NCBI GenBank assembly: GCA_949155905.1
Contig: CASCWU010000008.1
Coordinates: 1-60,638 of the forward strand
Source of the DNA: an uncultured Lachnospiraceae bacterium
GTDB taxonomy: Bacteria; Bacillota; Clostridia; Lachnospirales; Lachnospiraceae
Direction: 5' to 3'
Length of the DNA: 60,638 nt
Shown here: one piece after another, positions 33,782 through 43,719 of the stretch
How the letters are laid out: each line of letters starts with the position of its first letter
Numbering within the stretch: the stretch's first letter is position 1
Notes under the pieces: model-generated
Database searches by the model: none
What the model was told of the DNA's origin: nothing
Seen by the model: only the letters and a program-made list of their open reading frames with translations
Position numbers and translations under genes: made by a program

Positions 33782-35680
33782 TTACTGTTCCAGGCTTTCC
33801 CAGCGTTCCTTTAAATAAAACGCACTGTCCTTAGGCTGACGCTGCCTGGTAAATACACCCTTTTTGTTTCCATCTACCCGCTTGATTCCTTCTACCGTCT
33901 GGAAATCCGCAAAATTCCACACCTGCTCTCCCTTTACAAAATCATAGGAATCAAACACCTTGGAATACATGTCCAGATATTCCTTCTGATACTCCTGGCT
34001 CCACATCACCGACGGAAGCTTATGCTCTGACGCATAGGTATCCGCGCCATACTCTGTGAAAATAAACGGCTTATTTAAGCCCTTGGCAGCCCAGGCATCC
34101 ATTTCCTTCCGAAACATAGCCTCTGCCTCTTCTATTTCATAGCCTCCGGCAATATACCAGCCATAATAACGATTTAAGGATATCACATCACTAAAAGAAT
34201 AGCAATGACATGTATCTGGCAGGGAGTTTGCTAACATCGCAAAGGTTCGCGGACGCTTCTGCACATCTAACTCTCTGGCACGTTCAAATACCTTGGCAAA
34301 ATAATCTACAGCAGCTTCAGACGTTGTTTCCGGCTCATTCATCAAGCTCCACATAATCACGCAGGCATGATTTTTGTCTCTCTTTATCATTTCCTCCAGC
34401 GCATTCAGGTGATTTGCCAAAAGGCTTTCTGTTGTCGGTTTTAAGAAATACGGAACCATTTTCCCCAAGGCGGCAATATCAAAATTTTGCAGACTTTCCA
34501 TAAAACCTACTGCCGGAAGCTCATCTATCACCAAAAAGCCCTCCTGATCGGCCATCTGATACATCTCCTCACTATACGGATAATGGGAGGTACGGAAGGA
34601 ATTGGCTCCAATCCATTTCATCAGCTCAAAATCCCGTTTCATGACTCCGGCTGAAAAACCTTTGCCGATGATATCGCTGTCCTCGTGCTTGCCGAAGCCC
34701 TTTAAATACACAGGCTCTCCGTTTAATAAAATCTCACATCCCTTTACCTCTATCGTTCGGATACCCTGATCCTCCCAATATTCATCCACCAGGCTATCCC
34801 CTTCATACAGCCGGAAGCAGAAGCGATACAAATACGCATTCCGTACCCTCCAGAGATGTACCGCAGGCACACGCAGCTCTCCTTTTAGGATAGTTCCTTC
34901 TTTTCGGATAGTTTCCTCCTTCCAGAAGGCTTCTCCCTCCGCTGCCAGATCGCCCTCCTCCTCATAAACAGACAGCTTTACTCTCAGCTTATTTGCTATC
35001 AGCTTACCTGCTGTCAGCTCGTTTGCCGTATCCGTCACCTCTACCTCGTAGGAAACCACCGCATCCTCTCCCTCCAGCCGATAGGATAAGGTATAGTCCT
35101 CGATTGCACAATTCGGTACGGAAACCAGCCAAACAGAACGATGAATCCCTGCATAGTTAAAAAAGTCAAAATAAGGCTTGGTCATTTTTCTGCCGGACGG
35201 CAGTATCTTTGTCTGCCCGGCAGGCAGCGTATCATCTGCCAGCTCGTTGTTGCCCTTCACGACTACCTGATTTGTTTCGTTATAACGAATCGCCTCGGTA
35301 ATATCCAGAGAAAACGGTAAAAATCCTCCCTCGTGACCTCCGACTGCCCTCCCGTTGACAAAAACGGCTGCCCGGTGGGTGACAGAGCCAAACCTCAGGT
35401 ATACGCGGCTTCCCTTCCATTCTCCTGGTACAAAAAAGTCCCGCTCATACCAGAAATCTCCCGTAAACTCCCGTTTTTCCTTTTCCGTAAAAAAATCGCA
35501 GAAGCTGGCAGGCACCGGAAGCAGCTCTGCCTTGGCTCCACGGCCTGGCAGACCATTTGTCCAGCCCTCCTGCTCGCCCTTTTCCTCCGGGTCAAAGCAA
35601 AATTTCCACATTCCGTCCAGTTTTTCTTCTCTTCTGGTTGCTGTCATCTTAGGATACAGCATAGATACTAATTTTCCCAT
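33782..35680 (-). CDS. uidA: Beta-glucuronidase (GH2)
   Basis: Hydrolyses glucuronides to glucuronate and an aglycone. The GH2 sandwich, Ig and barrel domains are complete (632 residues). Acid/base E449 lies in WSLMNEPET, nucleophile E543 in FTEYGAD, and the N-x-K motif (N605, K607) that marks true glucuronidases is in VDGNKKGVFTRQRQ. The loop after AVGF (about 393-424) is as long as in E. coli GusA, so this may be a Loop-1 type. The ATG at 35680 has GAGGTG seven bases upstream. No signal peptide, so it is cytoplasmic. Confidence 0.95.
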   Translation of the reverse strand: MGKLVSMLYPKMTATRREEKLDGMWKFCFDPEEKGEQEGWTNGLPGRGAKAELLPVPASFCDFFTEKEKREFTGDFWYERDFFVPGEWKGSRVYLRFGSVTHRAAVFVNGRAVGGHEGGFLPFSLDITEAIRYNETNQVVVKGNNELADDTLPAGQTKILPSGRKMTKPYFDFFNYAGIHRSVWLVSVPNCAIEDYTLSYRLEGEDAVVSYEVEVTDTANELTAGKLIANKLRVKLSVYEEEGDLAAEGEAFWKEETIRKEGTILKGELRVPAVHLWRVRNAYLYRFCFRLYEGDSLVDEYWEDQGIRTIEVKGCEILLNGEPVYLKGFGKHEDSDIIGKGFSAGVMKRDFELMKWIGANSFRTSHYPYSEEMYQMADQEGFLVIDELPAVGFMESLQNFDIAALGKMVPYFLKPTTESLLANHLNALEEMIKRDKNHACVIMWSLMNEPETTSEAAVDYFAKVFERARELDVQKRPRTFAMLANSLPDTCHCYSFSDVISLNRYYGWYIAGGYEIEEAEAMFRKEMDAWAAKGLNKPFIFTEYGADTYASEHKLPSVMWSQEYQKEYLDMYSKVFDSYDFVKGEQVWNFADFQTVEGIKRVDGNKKGVFTRQRQPKDSAFYLKERWESLEQ

Positions 35681-35765
35681 ATTGAAACACCTCATTTTTT
35701 TATTTTTATTTTTTTAAAAAGTGCCTTCCCCGTCCACATGCTTATTCTGCGCTTTCTTTCTCACA

Positions 35766-37235
35766 TTACCTTTCTCTCTGAAAAAATGCTCTCGCATTTT
35801 CTCCGCATACTCCTTTGACCAGTTCCGTCAGCCTGGCCTGCTCTGACGGAGTTTTTCCTGGATATTCTCCGCGCTCTACCCATGCTCCTACCAGATTGCA
35901 GAAAATCCGGCGGAAATATTCATGTCTGGTAAAAGAAAGAAAGCTTCTGGAATCCGTCGTCATCCCGATAAACCCGGAAAGAGCAGAGACATTGGCAAAG
36001 CATTCTAGCTGCTCCTCCATCCCTTTTTTGTGATCACTAAACCACCAGGCAGGGCCAAGCTGCACCTTACAGCGAACGCCCGCTCCCCCAAAGCTTCCAG
36101 CCAGAACCGCCAGCATTTCATTCATCTGAGGATTCAGACCATACAATACGGTTTTTGGCAACAGGTTCTCTTGATCCAGCGCAGAGAGAAATGCCGTCAG
36201 CTCCCGTGCCACGCTCTGATCATCCATTCCGTCACAGCCAATATCCGCTCCCAGCCGCCGGTAGAGCCGCTCGGACTGATTCCGTACCGCTCCGATATGA
36301 AGCTGCATAACAATCCCTTTTTTCGCGTAGAGCCTTCCTAACTCCAGCAACAACGCGCTCCGGTAGCACCCTATCTCTTCCTCGTTCAAGGCTTCTCCTT
36401 CCAGCCTCCGGCGAAATACCTGAGCCGCCCAAGATGCTTCACCAGGCTTTCCTGCCTGTCCGGATTTTGCACTCTCACCGAGCTTGGCACCCTCTCGGAA
36501 CATCGGAGAAAAAATCCAACGCTCCAGGCTATGATCCGAGGCGACGCAGCCTAACTCTTTAAAAAAGTCCAGCCGTCCTTCTAATACCTCCACCAAGCCT
36601 GTAAAATCCGTAACCCTCTGCCCTGCCGCCTCTTCCAGCTTCGTGATATACTCTGGAAAATCCGGCTTTTCAATGCCCAGCGCACGATCTGGACGAAAGG
36701 TTGGGCAGACCTGAATCGGATAACCCTCTTCCTTCAGCTTCTGATGCCACTTCAGTGTATCCGCCGGATCGTCTGTCGTCCCGACCACCTCTACCCGCTG
36801 CAGCTCTAACAGCTTGCGTGCGGTCAGACCATTTTCCAGTTTTTCCTTAGTCAGATCCCAGATTGCATCGGCATACTCCGGGCAGACTGTCAAATCACAG
36901 CCAAAGTACCGTTTTAATTCCAAATGCGTCCAGTGATACAACGGATTACCGATCAAATTCGGCACGGTAGCGGCCCAGGCGTCAAACCGTTCCCGATCAG
37001 AGGCCGGTCCGGTAATCAATTCCTCCGAAATCCCCATCGCACGCATCGCACGCCATTTATAGTGGTCGCCGTACAGCCAGACCTCTGTGATCGTTTGATA
37101 TCCCTTATCCTCATAAATCTCCTGCGCACTCAGATGATTATGAAAATCGAAAATCGGCTGCTTCTCTACCTGCTCATAAAGCTGCTTTGCCGTTTCTGTT
37201 TCCAGCAGAAAATCCTCTGCCATAAAGGTGTTCAA
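35766..37235 (-). CDS. uxaC: Glucuronate isomerase
   Basis: Converts glucuronate to fructuronate (and galacturonate to tagaturonate). Family motifs: FDFHNHLSAQEIYED near the start, EVVGTTDDPADTLKWH, MQLHIGAVRNQSERLYRR and GMTTDSRSFLSFTRHEYFRRI near the end. A TTG at 37235 is chosen as start because AGGAGG lies eight bases before it and the resulting NTFMAEDFLLETE matches the usual beginning of UxaC; the frame is open further upstream without such a site. Between the uxuA-uxuB fusion and uidA in one operon. Confidence 0.94.
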   Translation of the reverse strand: MNTFMAEDFLLETETAKQLYEQVEKQPIFDFHNHLSAQEIYEDKGYQTITEVWLYGDHYKWRAMRAMGISEELITGPASDRERFDAWAATVPNLIGNPLYHWTHLELKRYFGCDLTVCPEYADAIWDLTKEKLENGLTARKLLELQRVEVVGTTDDPADTLKWHQKLKEEGYPIQVCPTFRPDRALGIEKPDFPEYITKLEEAAGQRVTDFTGLVEVLEGRLDFFKELGCVASDHSLERWIFSPMFREGAKLGESAKSGQAGKPGEASWAAQVFRRRLEGEALNEEEIGCYRSALLLELGRLYAKKGIVMQLHIGAVRNQSERLYRRLGADIGCDGMDDQSVARELTAFLSALDQENLLPKTVLYGLNPQMNEMLAVLAGSFGGAGVRCKVQLGPAWWFSDHKKGMEEQLECFANVSALSGFIGMTTDSRSFLSFTRHEYFRRIFCNLVGAWVERGEYPGKTPSEQARLTELVKGVCGENARAFFQRER

Positions 37236-37339
37236 CTGTATCCCCTCCTTTTCTGTATTCCTATTTTTCTGTATCCCCATTCTGTAAAAAACTCTGCGCC
37301 AGAAACATTCCTTCACAACATGCTTCCCGGCCTCCGGCC

Positions 37340-40093
37340 TTATAAATTCCGATACTCCTTCAACTCCTGCCTGACTGCCCCGGCTCCGGCTAACATCCGC
37401 GCCAGACTCTTTACCGTCCGGGCAAATAACGGCGTTTTGGTTACATCATAGCCAAAGATATCCTCCCGTGAAAGCAGGGGACTTATCTGCTCAGAAAGCG
37501 CCTTTAATTCCTGTTCTCCCAAAACAGCTCCCGGCGGATTTGACGGAATTTCCTGCCGGATTCTTTCTGCCAGCAGCTCCCGTATCGGAGAAAGAATCGG
37601 CTCTAGCTCTGCCAACCTTGGATCCGGACTGACCGTATAGTCTGCTCCGTTATCGTCTATTCCGGTCAGATAACGAATCCACCCGGCATAAACCAACGGA
37701 ATCGCCTTTAATTCCTCTAAGGAACGGCCCTGCTCCTGATATGCCCTGACCGTTTCCCCAAACCGTACCCCGAGCTTTTGGGAGGTATCCGTTGCAATCC
37801 GCCATGGAGAATCCGGCAGAAAGCTGTTTGGAAGCCGTTTTTTCAGCACCTCCTCTAAAAACTCCTCCGGCTTTAAAATACCCGGATCGGTGACAACCGG
37901 CATTCCCTCTGTCCGTCCAATCTGCTCTGCCAGCTCCCTTAACGCTTCATCCTCCATCTCCTCGGCAATCCGCTCATAGCCTAACAGACAGCCGAATACG
38001 GCCAAGGCTGTATGAAGCGGATTTAGACAGGTGGATACTTTCATCCGCTCTGCTCTTTTGACTGTTTCGCGGTCGGCAAAATAAATCCCCTTCCCGGAAA
38101 GAGGAATCCGTCCTGCCGGGAACCAGTCCTCCATCACCAGATACTCACATTCCTCTGCGTTGACATAAGGAGCCGCATAGCTGTTGGCCGAGGTAATCAC
38201 CGGCTCCATCCCGGCAAAGCCCTTCTGTACGAACTGTTTTAATACCTCCTCGGACGGACGTGGCGTAATCTTATCAATCATCGTCCATGGGAAGCCCACC
38301 TTTGTTTTATCCTCCAGCCAGCTTAAAAAGCCTGGCTCTGCCGTTTTGTTCGCCGTCCAGGCCGCCGCATAGGCACAGATAGCCTCCTGCAGCTTTTTCC
38401 CATTTTCCGAGCAGTTATCCATACTGACCAATGCAATCGGGGCAGCGCCGGCCTGATAACGTCTATACAGCAGTGCGGCCACCTTCCCCAGATAGCTTTC
38501 CGGTACTCCCTCCGGCCCGTTTTGAAAATCCCGCTCTACGGCAGAAAGCGGCTTCCCGTCTGTGCCCTGAAAGGCATAACCTTTTTCGGTAATCGTAAAG
38601 CTAAGCGCCCGCACAGAACTCTTTTTCATTTGAACCGAAAGCGCCTCCCAGTCCGAGTCCTGTCCGTTCTGCCGCATCACTGTCTCCTGCCGGGTCTTGC
38701 CGCCCGCCGAAGCATCTGCAATATTATAACATGCTGCTATGCTGCTGCAAAGCTGTTGTTTCATCGTTCCATCCGCACAAAGCGTTACGGCTACAAACTG
38801 ATTTCCACAAGGCCGATAGATCGTTTCTATCAACTCTCCGTCAAAGCCCTCTACCACTAAGACGCCCTTTGTCTGTGTTCCTGCTTCGATGTCCTCCTGC
38901 AGCACTCTGGCCGGAAATGCCCGGAACAAATTTCCCGCTCCGAAATGAATCCATTCCGGTTCCGCCATCGTCCTTTCCTTTTCTTTCTTCTTTTTCTTTT
39001 CCCATACCAGTTTTCCTGCCTGTTCTACCTGTGCTGCCTTCTCTATCGCTTCCCAGAGACCGTTTAAATACGCCGCGCCCAACGCCCGGTCATACAAACC
39101 ATAGCCTGGCATCGCTACCTCATCCCAGATCATCCTGCCATGATCCGGACGAATCGGCCCGTCAAAGCCAGTCTCATACAAGGCCCGCATAATCTCGTAC
39201 ATATCAAAGCTTCCGTCCGAGGACAGATGTGCTGCTTCCTCAAAGTTTTCCGGGGTATGGAATTTTAAGTTCCGAACATGGGCAAAGTGGATTCTTCCCT
39301 TTAATGCCCGAATCATGTGCGGCAAATCATTTTCCAGATTCGTCCCATAGGAGCCAGAGCAAAACGTCACTCCATTGTGAACATCGTCTACCATCTGCAT
39401 CATCCGCAAAATATTTTTTTCATTGATAATGATACGAGGCAGGCCAAAAACGCTCCAGGCCGGATCGTCTGGATGAATCGCCATCTTAATATCATATTTC
39501 CGACATACCGGCATAATCGCTTCCAGGAAATACTTCAGATGTTCAAACAGCTTTTCCTCGTCTATTTCCCGGTACAGCTCAAACAGCTCCTTCACATGCT
39601 CCATCCGCTCCGGCTCCCAGCCAGGCATAACCGTTCCGTTCATATCCGAAGAAATTGAGGTAAACATCTTTTCCGGATCTAAACCGTCTACTGCTGCCTG
39701 CGTATAGGCTAACACCGTAGAACCATCCGGGCGCACCCTGGCCAGCTCTGTCCTTGTCCAGTCAAATACCGGCATAAAATTATAACAAACGAGATGAATA
39801 TCCTCTTCTCCCAACGCCTCTAAGGAACGGATATACGTCTTAATATAGCGATCCCGATCTGCCGTTCCGGCCTTGATCGCATCATGCACGTTGACACTTT
39901 CTATCCCGGCAATGTGCAGTCCGACTTCCTCCACCTCTGCCTTTAATGCCCGGATTTCCTCTCTGGTCCATTCCTCTCCCGCAGCCTTCCCATAAAGCGT
40001 GGTGATCACGCCTGTCACGCCCGGAATCTGGCGGATTTGCTGCAGCGTCACCGTGTCATAAGCCGATCCGTACCAACGCAATGTCATTTCCAT
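37340..40093 (-). CDS. Fused mannonate dehydratase (UxuA) and fructuronate reductase (UxuB)
   Basis: Polypeptide of 917 residues. Residues 1 to about 365 are UxuA: MTLRWYG start, CYNFMPVFDWTRTELA, AIHPDDPAWSVFGLPRI, FCSGSYGTN, HVRNLKFH and PIRPDHGRMIWDE. A Lys/Glu-rich linker leads to M376 and a complete mannitol-dehydrogenase-type reductase (WIHFGAGNLFRAF as NAD motif, SMDNCSENGKKLQEA, FPWTMIDKITPRP). Together they reduce fructuronate to mannonate and dehydrate it to KDG. The ATG at 40093 has GGAG six bases upstream. An AAAGGA lies close before the internal ATG at 38968, so some separate UxuB may be made. Confidence 0.92.
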   Translation of the reverse strand: MEMTLRWYGSAYDTVTLQQIRQIPGVTGVITTLYGKAAGEEWTREEIRALKAEVEEVGLHIAGIESVNVHDAIKAGTADRDRYIKTYIRSLEALGEEDIHLVCYNFMPVFDWTRTELARVRPDGSTVLAYTQAAVDGLDPEKMFTSISSDMNGTVMPGWEPERMEHVKELFELYREIDEEKLFEHLKYFLEAIMPVCRKYDIKMAIHPDDPAWSVFGLPRIIINEKNILRMMQMVDDVHNGVTFCSGSYGTNLENDLPHMIRALKGRIHFAHVRNLKFHTPENFEEAAHLSSDGSFDMYEIMRALYETGFDGPIRPDHGRMIWDEVAMPGYGLYDRALGAAYLNGLWEAIEKAAQVEQAGKLVWEKKKKKEKERTMAEPEWIHFGAGNLFRAFPARVLQEDIEAGTQTKGVLVVEGFDGELIETIYRPCGNQFVAVTLCADGTMKQQLCSSIAACYNIADASAGGKTRQETVMRQNGQDSDWEALSVQMKKSSVRALSFTITEKGYAFQGTDGKPLSAVERDFQNGPEGVPESYLGKVAALLYRRYQAGAAPIALVSMDNCSENGKKLQEAICAYAAAWTANKTAEPGFLSWLEDKTKVGFPWTMIDKITPRPSEEVLKQFVQKGFAGMEPVITSANSYAAPYVNAEECEYLVMEDWFPAGRIPLSGKGIYFADRETVKRAERMKVSTCLNPLHTALAVFGCLLGYERIAEEMEDEALRELAEQIGRTEGMPVVTDPGILKPEEFLEEVLKKRLPNSFLPDSPWRIATDTSQKLGVRFGETVRAYQEQGRSLEELKAIPLVYAGWIRYLTGIDDNGADYTVSPDPRLAELEPILSPIRELLAERIRQEIPSNPPGAVLGEQELKALSEQISPLLSREDIFGYDVTKTPLFARTVKSLARMLAGAGAVRQELKEYRNL

Positions 40094-40209
40094 GGTATTC
40101 TCCACCTTTCTGCTTTTTTAACTGTCAAAAAATCTCCTCTGAATTCCTTTTATTTTCTCCTATCCTTACCATATCACAAATCTGTTTTATAGAACATACT
40201 AGAAATTGC

Positions 40210-40238
40210 TTGAAACATTGCAAAAATTGCGGTATACT
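40210..40238 (+). promoter_or_regulatory. Predicted promoter of the AraC-type regulator
   Basis: TTGAAA (40210-40215), 17 bases and TATACT (40233-40238). Three ATTGC copies (40205, 40217, 40226) overlap it and could be regulator half-sites. The divergent uxuA-uxuB promoter should lie in the same 190-bp gap. Confidence 0.55.
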
Positions 40239-40285
40239 AAACAACAGGAAAAAATGGATCGAAAAAATCGAGAGGAAATACCAAT

Positions 40286-41188
40286 ATGGCAGAAAAAAAG
40301 CAGATGGCAGCCAACGACGAACGCCAATATATGCTGGCAGAGGATTATGAAATATACGAAAAAGCCGGCGCTCCGGTCGGAGCAACCAGCCTTCATTACC
40401 ATGATTTTTATGAAATTTTATATATTGCGGGCGGCCATTTTGATATTTATGCAGAGCCGTCCGTCTATCACTTAGGACAAGGCGATTTTCTTTTGATCGG
40501 CCGGAATCAGATTCACCATTATCTCTACCAGCCCGAGCAGCATGATACGAGCCGCCGTATCCTGCTTTGGGTGACAGACACTCTTTTAAGTCAGCTTTCC
40601 TATGGGCAGGAATCCTCAGGCCAAAGCCGGATCGATCTGTCTCAGTGCTTTTCCAAACCGAAATGCGCCTGGCATTTTCCGGCTGCTACGGAACGGCTGC
40701 TCCAGGAATACTTGCTCCGTCTGGTCGCTGCCGAAAGCGAAAATGAAGAACAGCGCCAAATCCGGCTCTTAACCGACCGAGCCTACCTCACCCTGTTTTT
40801 TACGACGCTCTACCAGCAGCAAAAGCATAAAAAATATCTGGCGGACGTAGAGGAGGACTCGCCTTATCCTCTGGTCCGCCAAATTTCTAACTATATCGAC
40901 CGGCATCTTACAGACGATCTCTCCTTAGAAACACTCGGCTCTTATGTCCATATGAGCAAATATCATTTCCTGCGCTCCTTTAAGGCACTAACAGGGCTGA
41001 CCGTCCATCAGTTTATTTTACAAAAACGCTTAATCCGCGCCTGCGATCTGCTCCGTCAGGGCGGCACCCCAGGCGAAGCAGGACTGCAATGCGGCTTCTC
41101 GGATTATTCGTCCTTTTTCCGAAATTTTAAACGAGCCTATGGGATTTCTCCCAGAGAATACAGCTCTATCGAGCATACGATTCTATAG
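40286..41188 (+). CDS. AraC-family regulator of the glucuronide cluster
   Basis: Transcription factor of 300 residues. The N-terminal half is a cupin-like sensor (HYHDFYEILYIAGG, HLGQGDFLLIGRNQIHHY), the C-terminal 100 residues carry the two helix-turn-helix motifs (LSLETLGSYVHMSKYHFLRSFK and GLQCGFSDYSSFFRNFKRAYG). GAGAGGAAA precedes the ATG. Placed head to head with the uxuA-uxuB gene, so it probably activates that operon in response to a uronate or pathway intermediate; the ligand is not known. Confidence 0.87.
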   Translation: MAEKKQMAANDERQYMLAEDYEIYEKAGAPVGATSLHYHDFYEILYIAGGHFDIYAEPSVYHLGQGDFLLIGRNQIHHYLYQPEQHDTSRRILLWVTDTLLSQLSYGQESSGQSRIDLSQCFSKPKCAWHFPAATERLLQEYLLRLVAAESENEEQRQIRLLTDRAYLTLFFTTLYQQQKHKKYLADVEEDSPYPLVRQISNYIDRHLTDDLSLETLGSYVHMSKYHFLRSFKALTGLTVHQFILQKRLIRACDLLRQGGTPGEAGLQCGFSDYSSFFRNFKRAYGISPREYSSIEHTIL

Positions 41189-41211
41189 GAAGCGGCAGGC
41201 ATAAAGCATCC

Positions 41212-41823
41212 TTATGCCACAGGAAGCCCTACGCCGGCTCTGCGGCTCTCGCTCTTCCACTCAAAAAGCTGAAGAATGGCATCTACCACACGGAAGCAAA
41301 GCTCCACGATATAACGGCAGTCCTCCCGGACTGCTTTGATCACCTTTAAATAGTTTTCGTGCATCTGCTTGATAAACTCACAAATTTCATCCACGGAACG
41401 AAAGCTTCCGTTCTTCTCTCGGATACTCTTGGCGAGGCTGCTGGCCTCCTGACCCTGCACATATTCCTGAATCGCATCCTTGAGACGGTTTTCATAGGCG
41501 CAATGCTCTCTTAGTCCCCCCTCAAATACGGTGTTGTGCGGATACGTAAAATAATCTGCCAGGTAGTGGGTGATAACCCCTAAATGCCTGCAATAGTAGC
41601 CGTTCATCCCCTTTTCCGGCTGAAAATCCTCTGTGATCTTGCGGATTTCCTTCTTTAAAATCTCAAAGGTCGTATCAATCCGATGCTTTCTCGTCAAAAA
41701 GGACGGAACACAATCCGGCAGGATGCTTCCTAAGTAAAAGGCCTTGCGATGCTCCTGCAGCTCTTCCACTCCGCTGTTGCAAAGCAAATACCCCGCCAAG
41801 GAAATATGTGATTTTTTCTTCAT
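41212..41823 (-). CDS. Zinc-dependent phospholipase C-like protein
   Basis: A 203-residue member of the Zn_dep_PLPC group. Putative metal ligands are in the HISLAGYLL start, ILPDC, and GVITHYLADYFTYPHN, giving the His/Asp set of the family. No signal peptide is visible, unlike clostridial alpha toxins, so a cytoplasmic hydrolase of unknown substrate is likely. GGGAG precedes the ATG. Convergent with the AraC gene. Confidence 0.75.
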   Translation of the reverse strand: MKKKSHISLAGYLLCNSGVEELQEHRKAFYLGSILPDCVPSFLTRKHRIDTTFEILKKEIRKITEDFQPEKGMNGYYCRHLGVITHYLADYFTYPHNTVFEGGLREHCAYENRLKDAIQEYVQGQEASSLAKSIREKNGSFRSVDEICEFIKQMHENYLKVIKAVREDCRYIVELCFRVVDAILQLFEWKSESRRAGVGLPVA

Positions 41824-41899
41824 AATCGTAATTTTCTCCCTTCTTCTCTATCCTAAAACGAACTATAAGAGGACTCCCACCTCTCTAAATTACCGTCAA

Positions 41900-41941
41900 A
41901 ATGGCAATGGACTATCTGAATGTGTCAGATCCATTGCCATT
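41900..41941. repeat. Inverted repeat after the MATE gene
   Basis: Twelve-base arms AATGGCAATGGA (41900-41911) and TCCATTGCCATT (41930-41941) lie 35 bp past the MATE stop. It could be its terminator, but the following T run on the minus strand is poor. Confidence 0.5.
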
Positions 41942-41975
41942 CTAACGCTTTTTCACCAAATAATCAACAGGAATT

Positions 41976-43436
41976 TTACTGGCTAATTCTTAAATATTTC
42001 CATTTTCCTGTCCGGTAACGGGCGAAAATCAGAATAGAACGAAGCATCTGATCTGCAGCCAGCGCTACCCACGCACCATTTAAGCCCATATGGAAGACAT
42101 TGATTAAGATAATTGCTAACGTCGGACGGACAATCAGCATCGTAATAAACGTCACAACCGCCGTAGCCTTCGTATCACCGGCTCCGCGCAATGCACCGGC
42201 TAAAATAAACTGCATCGCCTGGAACGGCTGTAAAAACGCTACATACCAAAGAATCACCGCACCGGCCTCAATGACCTCTTTTTCATCGTTATAGAGCATC
42301 ACGATCTGCCTGCCGAATAGCAGGAATACAATCGTTAAAAGAAACGCACAGGCATACCCGATTCGGCTGGTACGGCTGCTGTATGCCTCCGCCATATCCG
42401 AACGAACACGTCCTAAGCTCTGTCCGACCAGGGAGGTAGCGGAAACGGCAAAGGCCTGTCCAATCATAAAGGAAAGCGCCTGGATATTCATACATACCTG
42501 ATGGGTCGCATAAGCCACCGTACCCAGCCCGGCAACTGTCCTTGCATAAATAATCATACCGGTTCGCATCACAAGCTGCTCGATCATCGCCGGAATTCCG
42601 ATCTGGAAAATCGACTTTAATGCTCCCTTATCCGGCTTAAAGCCCTCTTTGATTTTTAACTGCAAATACTGCTTCCCGTTCATAATCGCATACATACCCA
42701 GTAAAAATGCGATAAATTGTCCGATGATCGTCGCCAGAGAAGCACCGGCCACCTCCATACGAGGGAAGCCGAAATGTCCGTAAATCAACACATAGTTCAA
42801 TATAACATTGACCACATTGGCCACTACGTTATATACCATTGCCGTCTTGGAATTCCCCACTCCGCGCAGCGTGGCCGTAATGGTAGAGGTCAGCGCCATA
42901 AATACAAAGCCCAGCATCTGGATCTGCAAATAAGTCGTACCACCCTCTAACGTCACCGCATCCGGCGCACCCATAAAGCGGATCAGCGGCTCTGCTGCAA
43001 AGAACCCGATCACAGACATCAGCAAGGATAAAACAAACGTCATCAGAAAAGCCTGCCGTAAAATCAGGTTGGCCTTTTCCGGCTTTCCAGCTCCCTTATA
43101 ACGCGCTACCATCGCCGTCGCACCGACGTTCAACGACATGAACAGCGTCATCAGCAGGAATTTCGGCTGTGTCGTCAAGCCTACCGCCGTCAGCGCCGAA
43201 GACCCGAGATGCCCTACCATCATCATATCCACCATAGACGCCAGCTGCGTCAGCGTCAGCTCAATCAAGGACGGCCATGCAATATGTACAATGTCCTTAT
43301 ATAGCATTTTTGATGTAATATTTTCCGGCAGCGGCACTTTTTTTAATTTCTTCCGCGCCTCTTCCTCCTCCGTTGTACCCGGCGGCACCAGATCCAAAGC
43401 CATCTGCGGCACCGCTTTTTTGCCTGTACTGTCCAT
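41976..43436 (-). CDS. MATE-family multidrug efflux transporter
   Basis: Cation-coupled exporter of 486 residues with twelve membrane segments in two similar halves. Family marks include the first helix IAWPSLIELTLTQLASMVD, the MVGHLGSSALTAVG segment, and the matching IGIPAMIEQLVMRTGM segment in the second half. The ATG at 43436 has AAGGAAG eight bases upstream and starts a 45-residue Pro/Glu/Lys-rich cytoplasmic N-tail. Substrate not readable from sequence. Confidence 0.9.
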   Translation of the reverse strand: MDSTGKKAVPQMALDLVPPGTTEEEEARKKLKKVPLPENITSKMLYKDIVHIAWPSLIELTLTQLASMVDMMMVGHLGSSALTAVGLTTQPKFLLMTLFMSLNVGATAMVARYKGAGKPEKANLILRQAFLMTFVLSLLMSVIGFFAAEPLIRFMGAPDAVTLEGGTTYLQIQMLGFVFMALTSTITATLRGVGNSKTAMVYNVVANVVNVILNYVLIYGHFGFPRMEVAGASLATIIGQFIAFLLGMYAIMNGKQYLQLKIKEGFKPDKGALKSIFQIGIPAMIEQLVMRTGMIIYARTVAGLGTVAYATHQVCMNIQALSFMIGQAFAVSATSLVGQSLGRVRSDMAEAYSSRTSRIGYACAFLLTIVFLLFGRQIVMLYNDEKEVIEAGAVILWYVAFLQPFQAMQFILAGALRGAGDTKATAVVTFITMLIVRPTLAIILINVFHMGLNGAWVALAADQMLRSILIFARYRTGKWKYLRISQ

Positions 43437-43650
43437 ATCGTCTCTTCCTTTCTCTTTGTAAACGATTTCAATTCTGCACATGCTTTTGACATATTTAATT
43501 AGTATAACATGCCTCGGCAAAAAATCCTATAGCTTTTTTACCTATTTTCTTATCATTTCTTGTGCAATGTTGCACATTTCTTTTCTTTAGAAGCATGAAA
43601 GCCAGTTCCAAGGTTATACTTTCTTTTCCCATAAATTTCACCGTCAGGTA

Positions 43651-43712
43651 AAAGAAAAACTCTCCTCCTACAGCAGAGGCATTTCCCACTCTGCTTCGGA
43701 GAAGAGTTTTTT
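43651..43712 (-). terminator. Intrinsic terminator of the B-repeat gene
   Basis: An imperfect long hairpin begins about 10 bp after the stop at 43720: minus strand AAAACTCTTCTCC pairs with GGAGGAGAGTTTTT, followed by CTTTT. The loop contains a second short stem. Confidence 0.6.
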
Positions 43713-43719
43713 ACAACAT

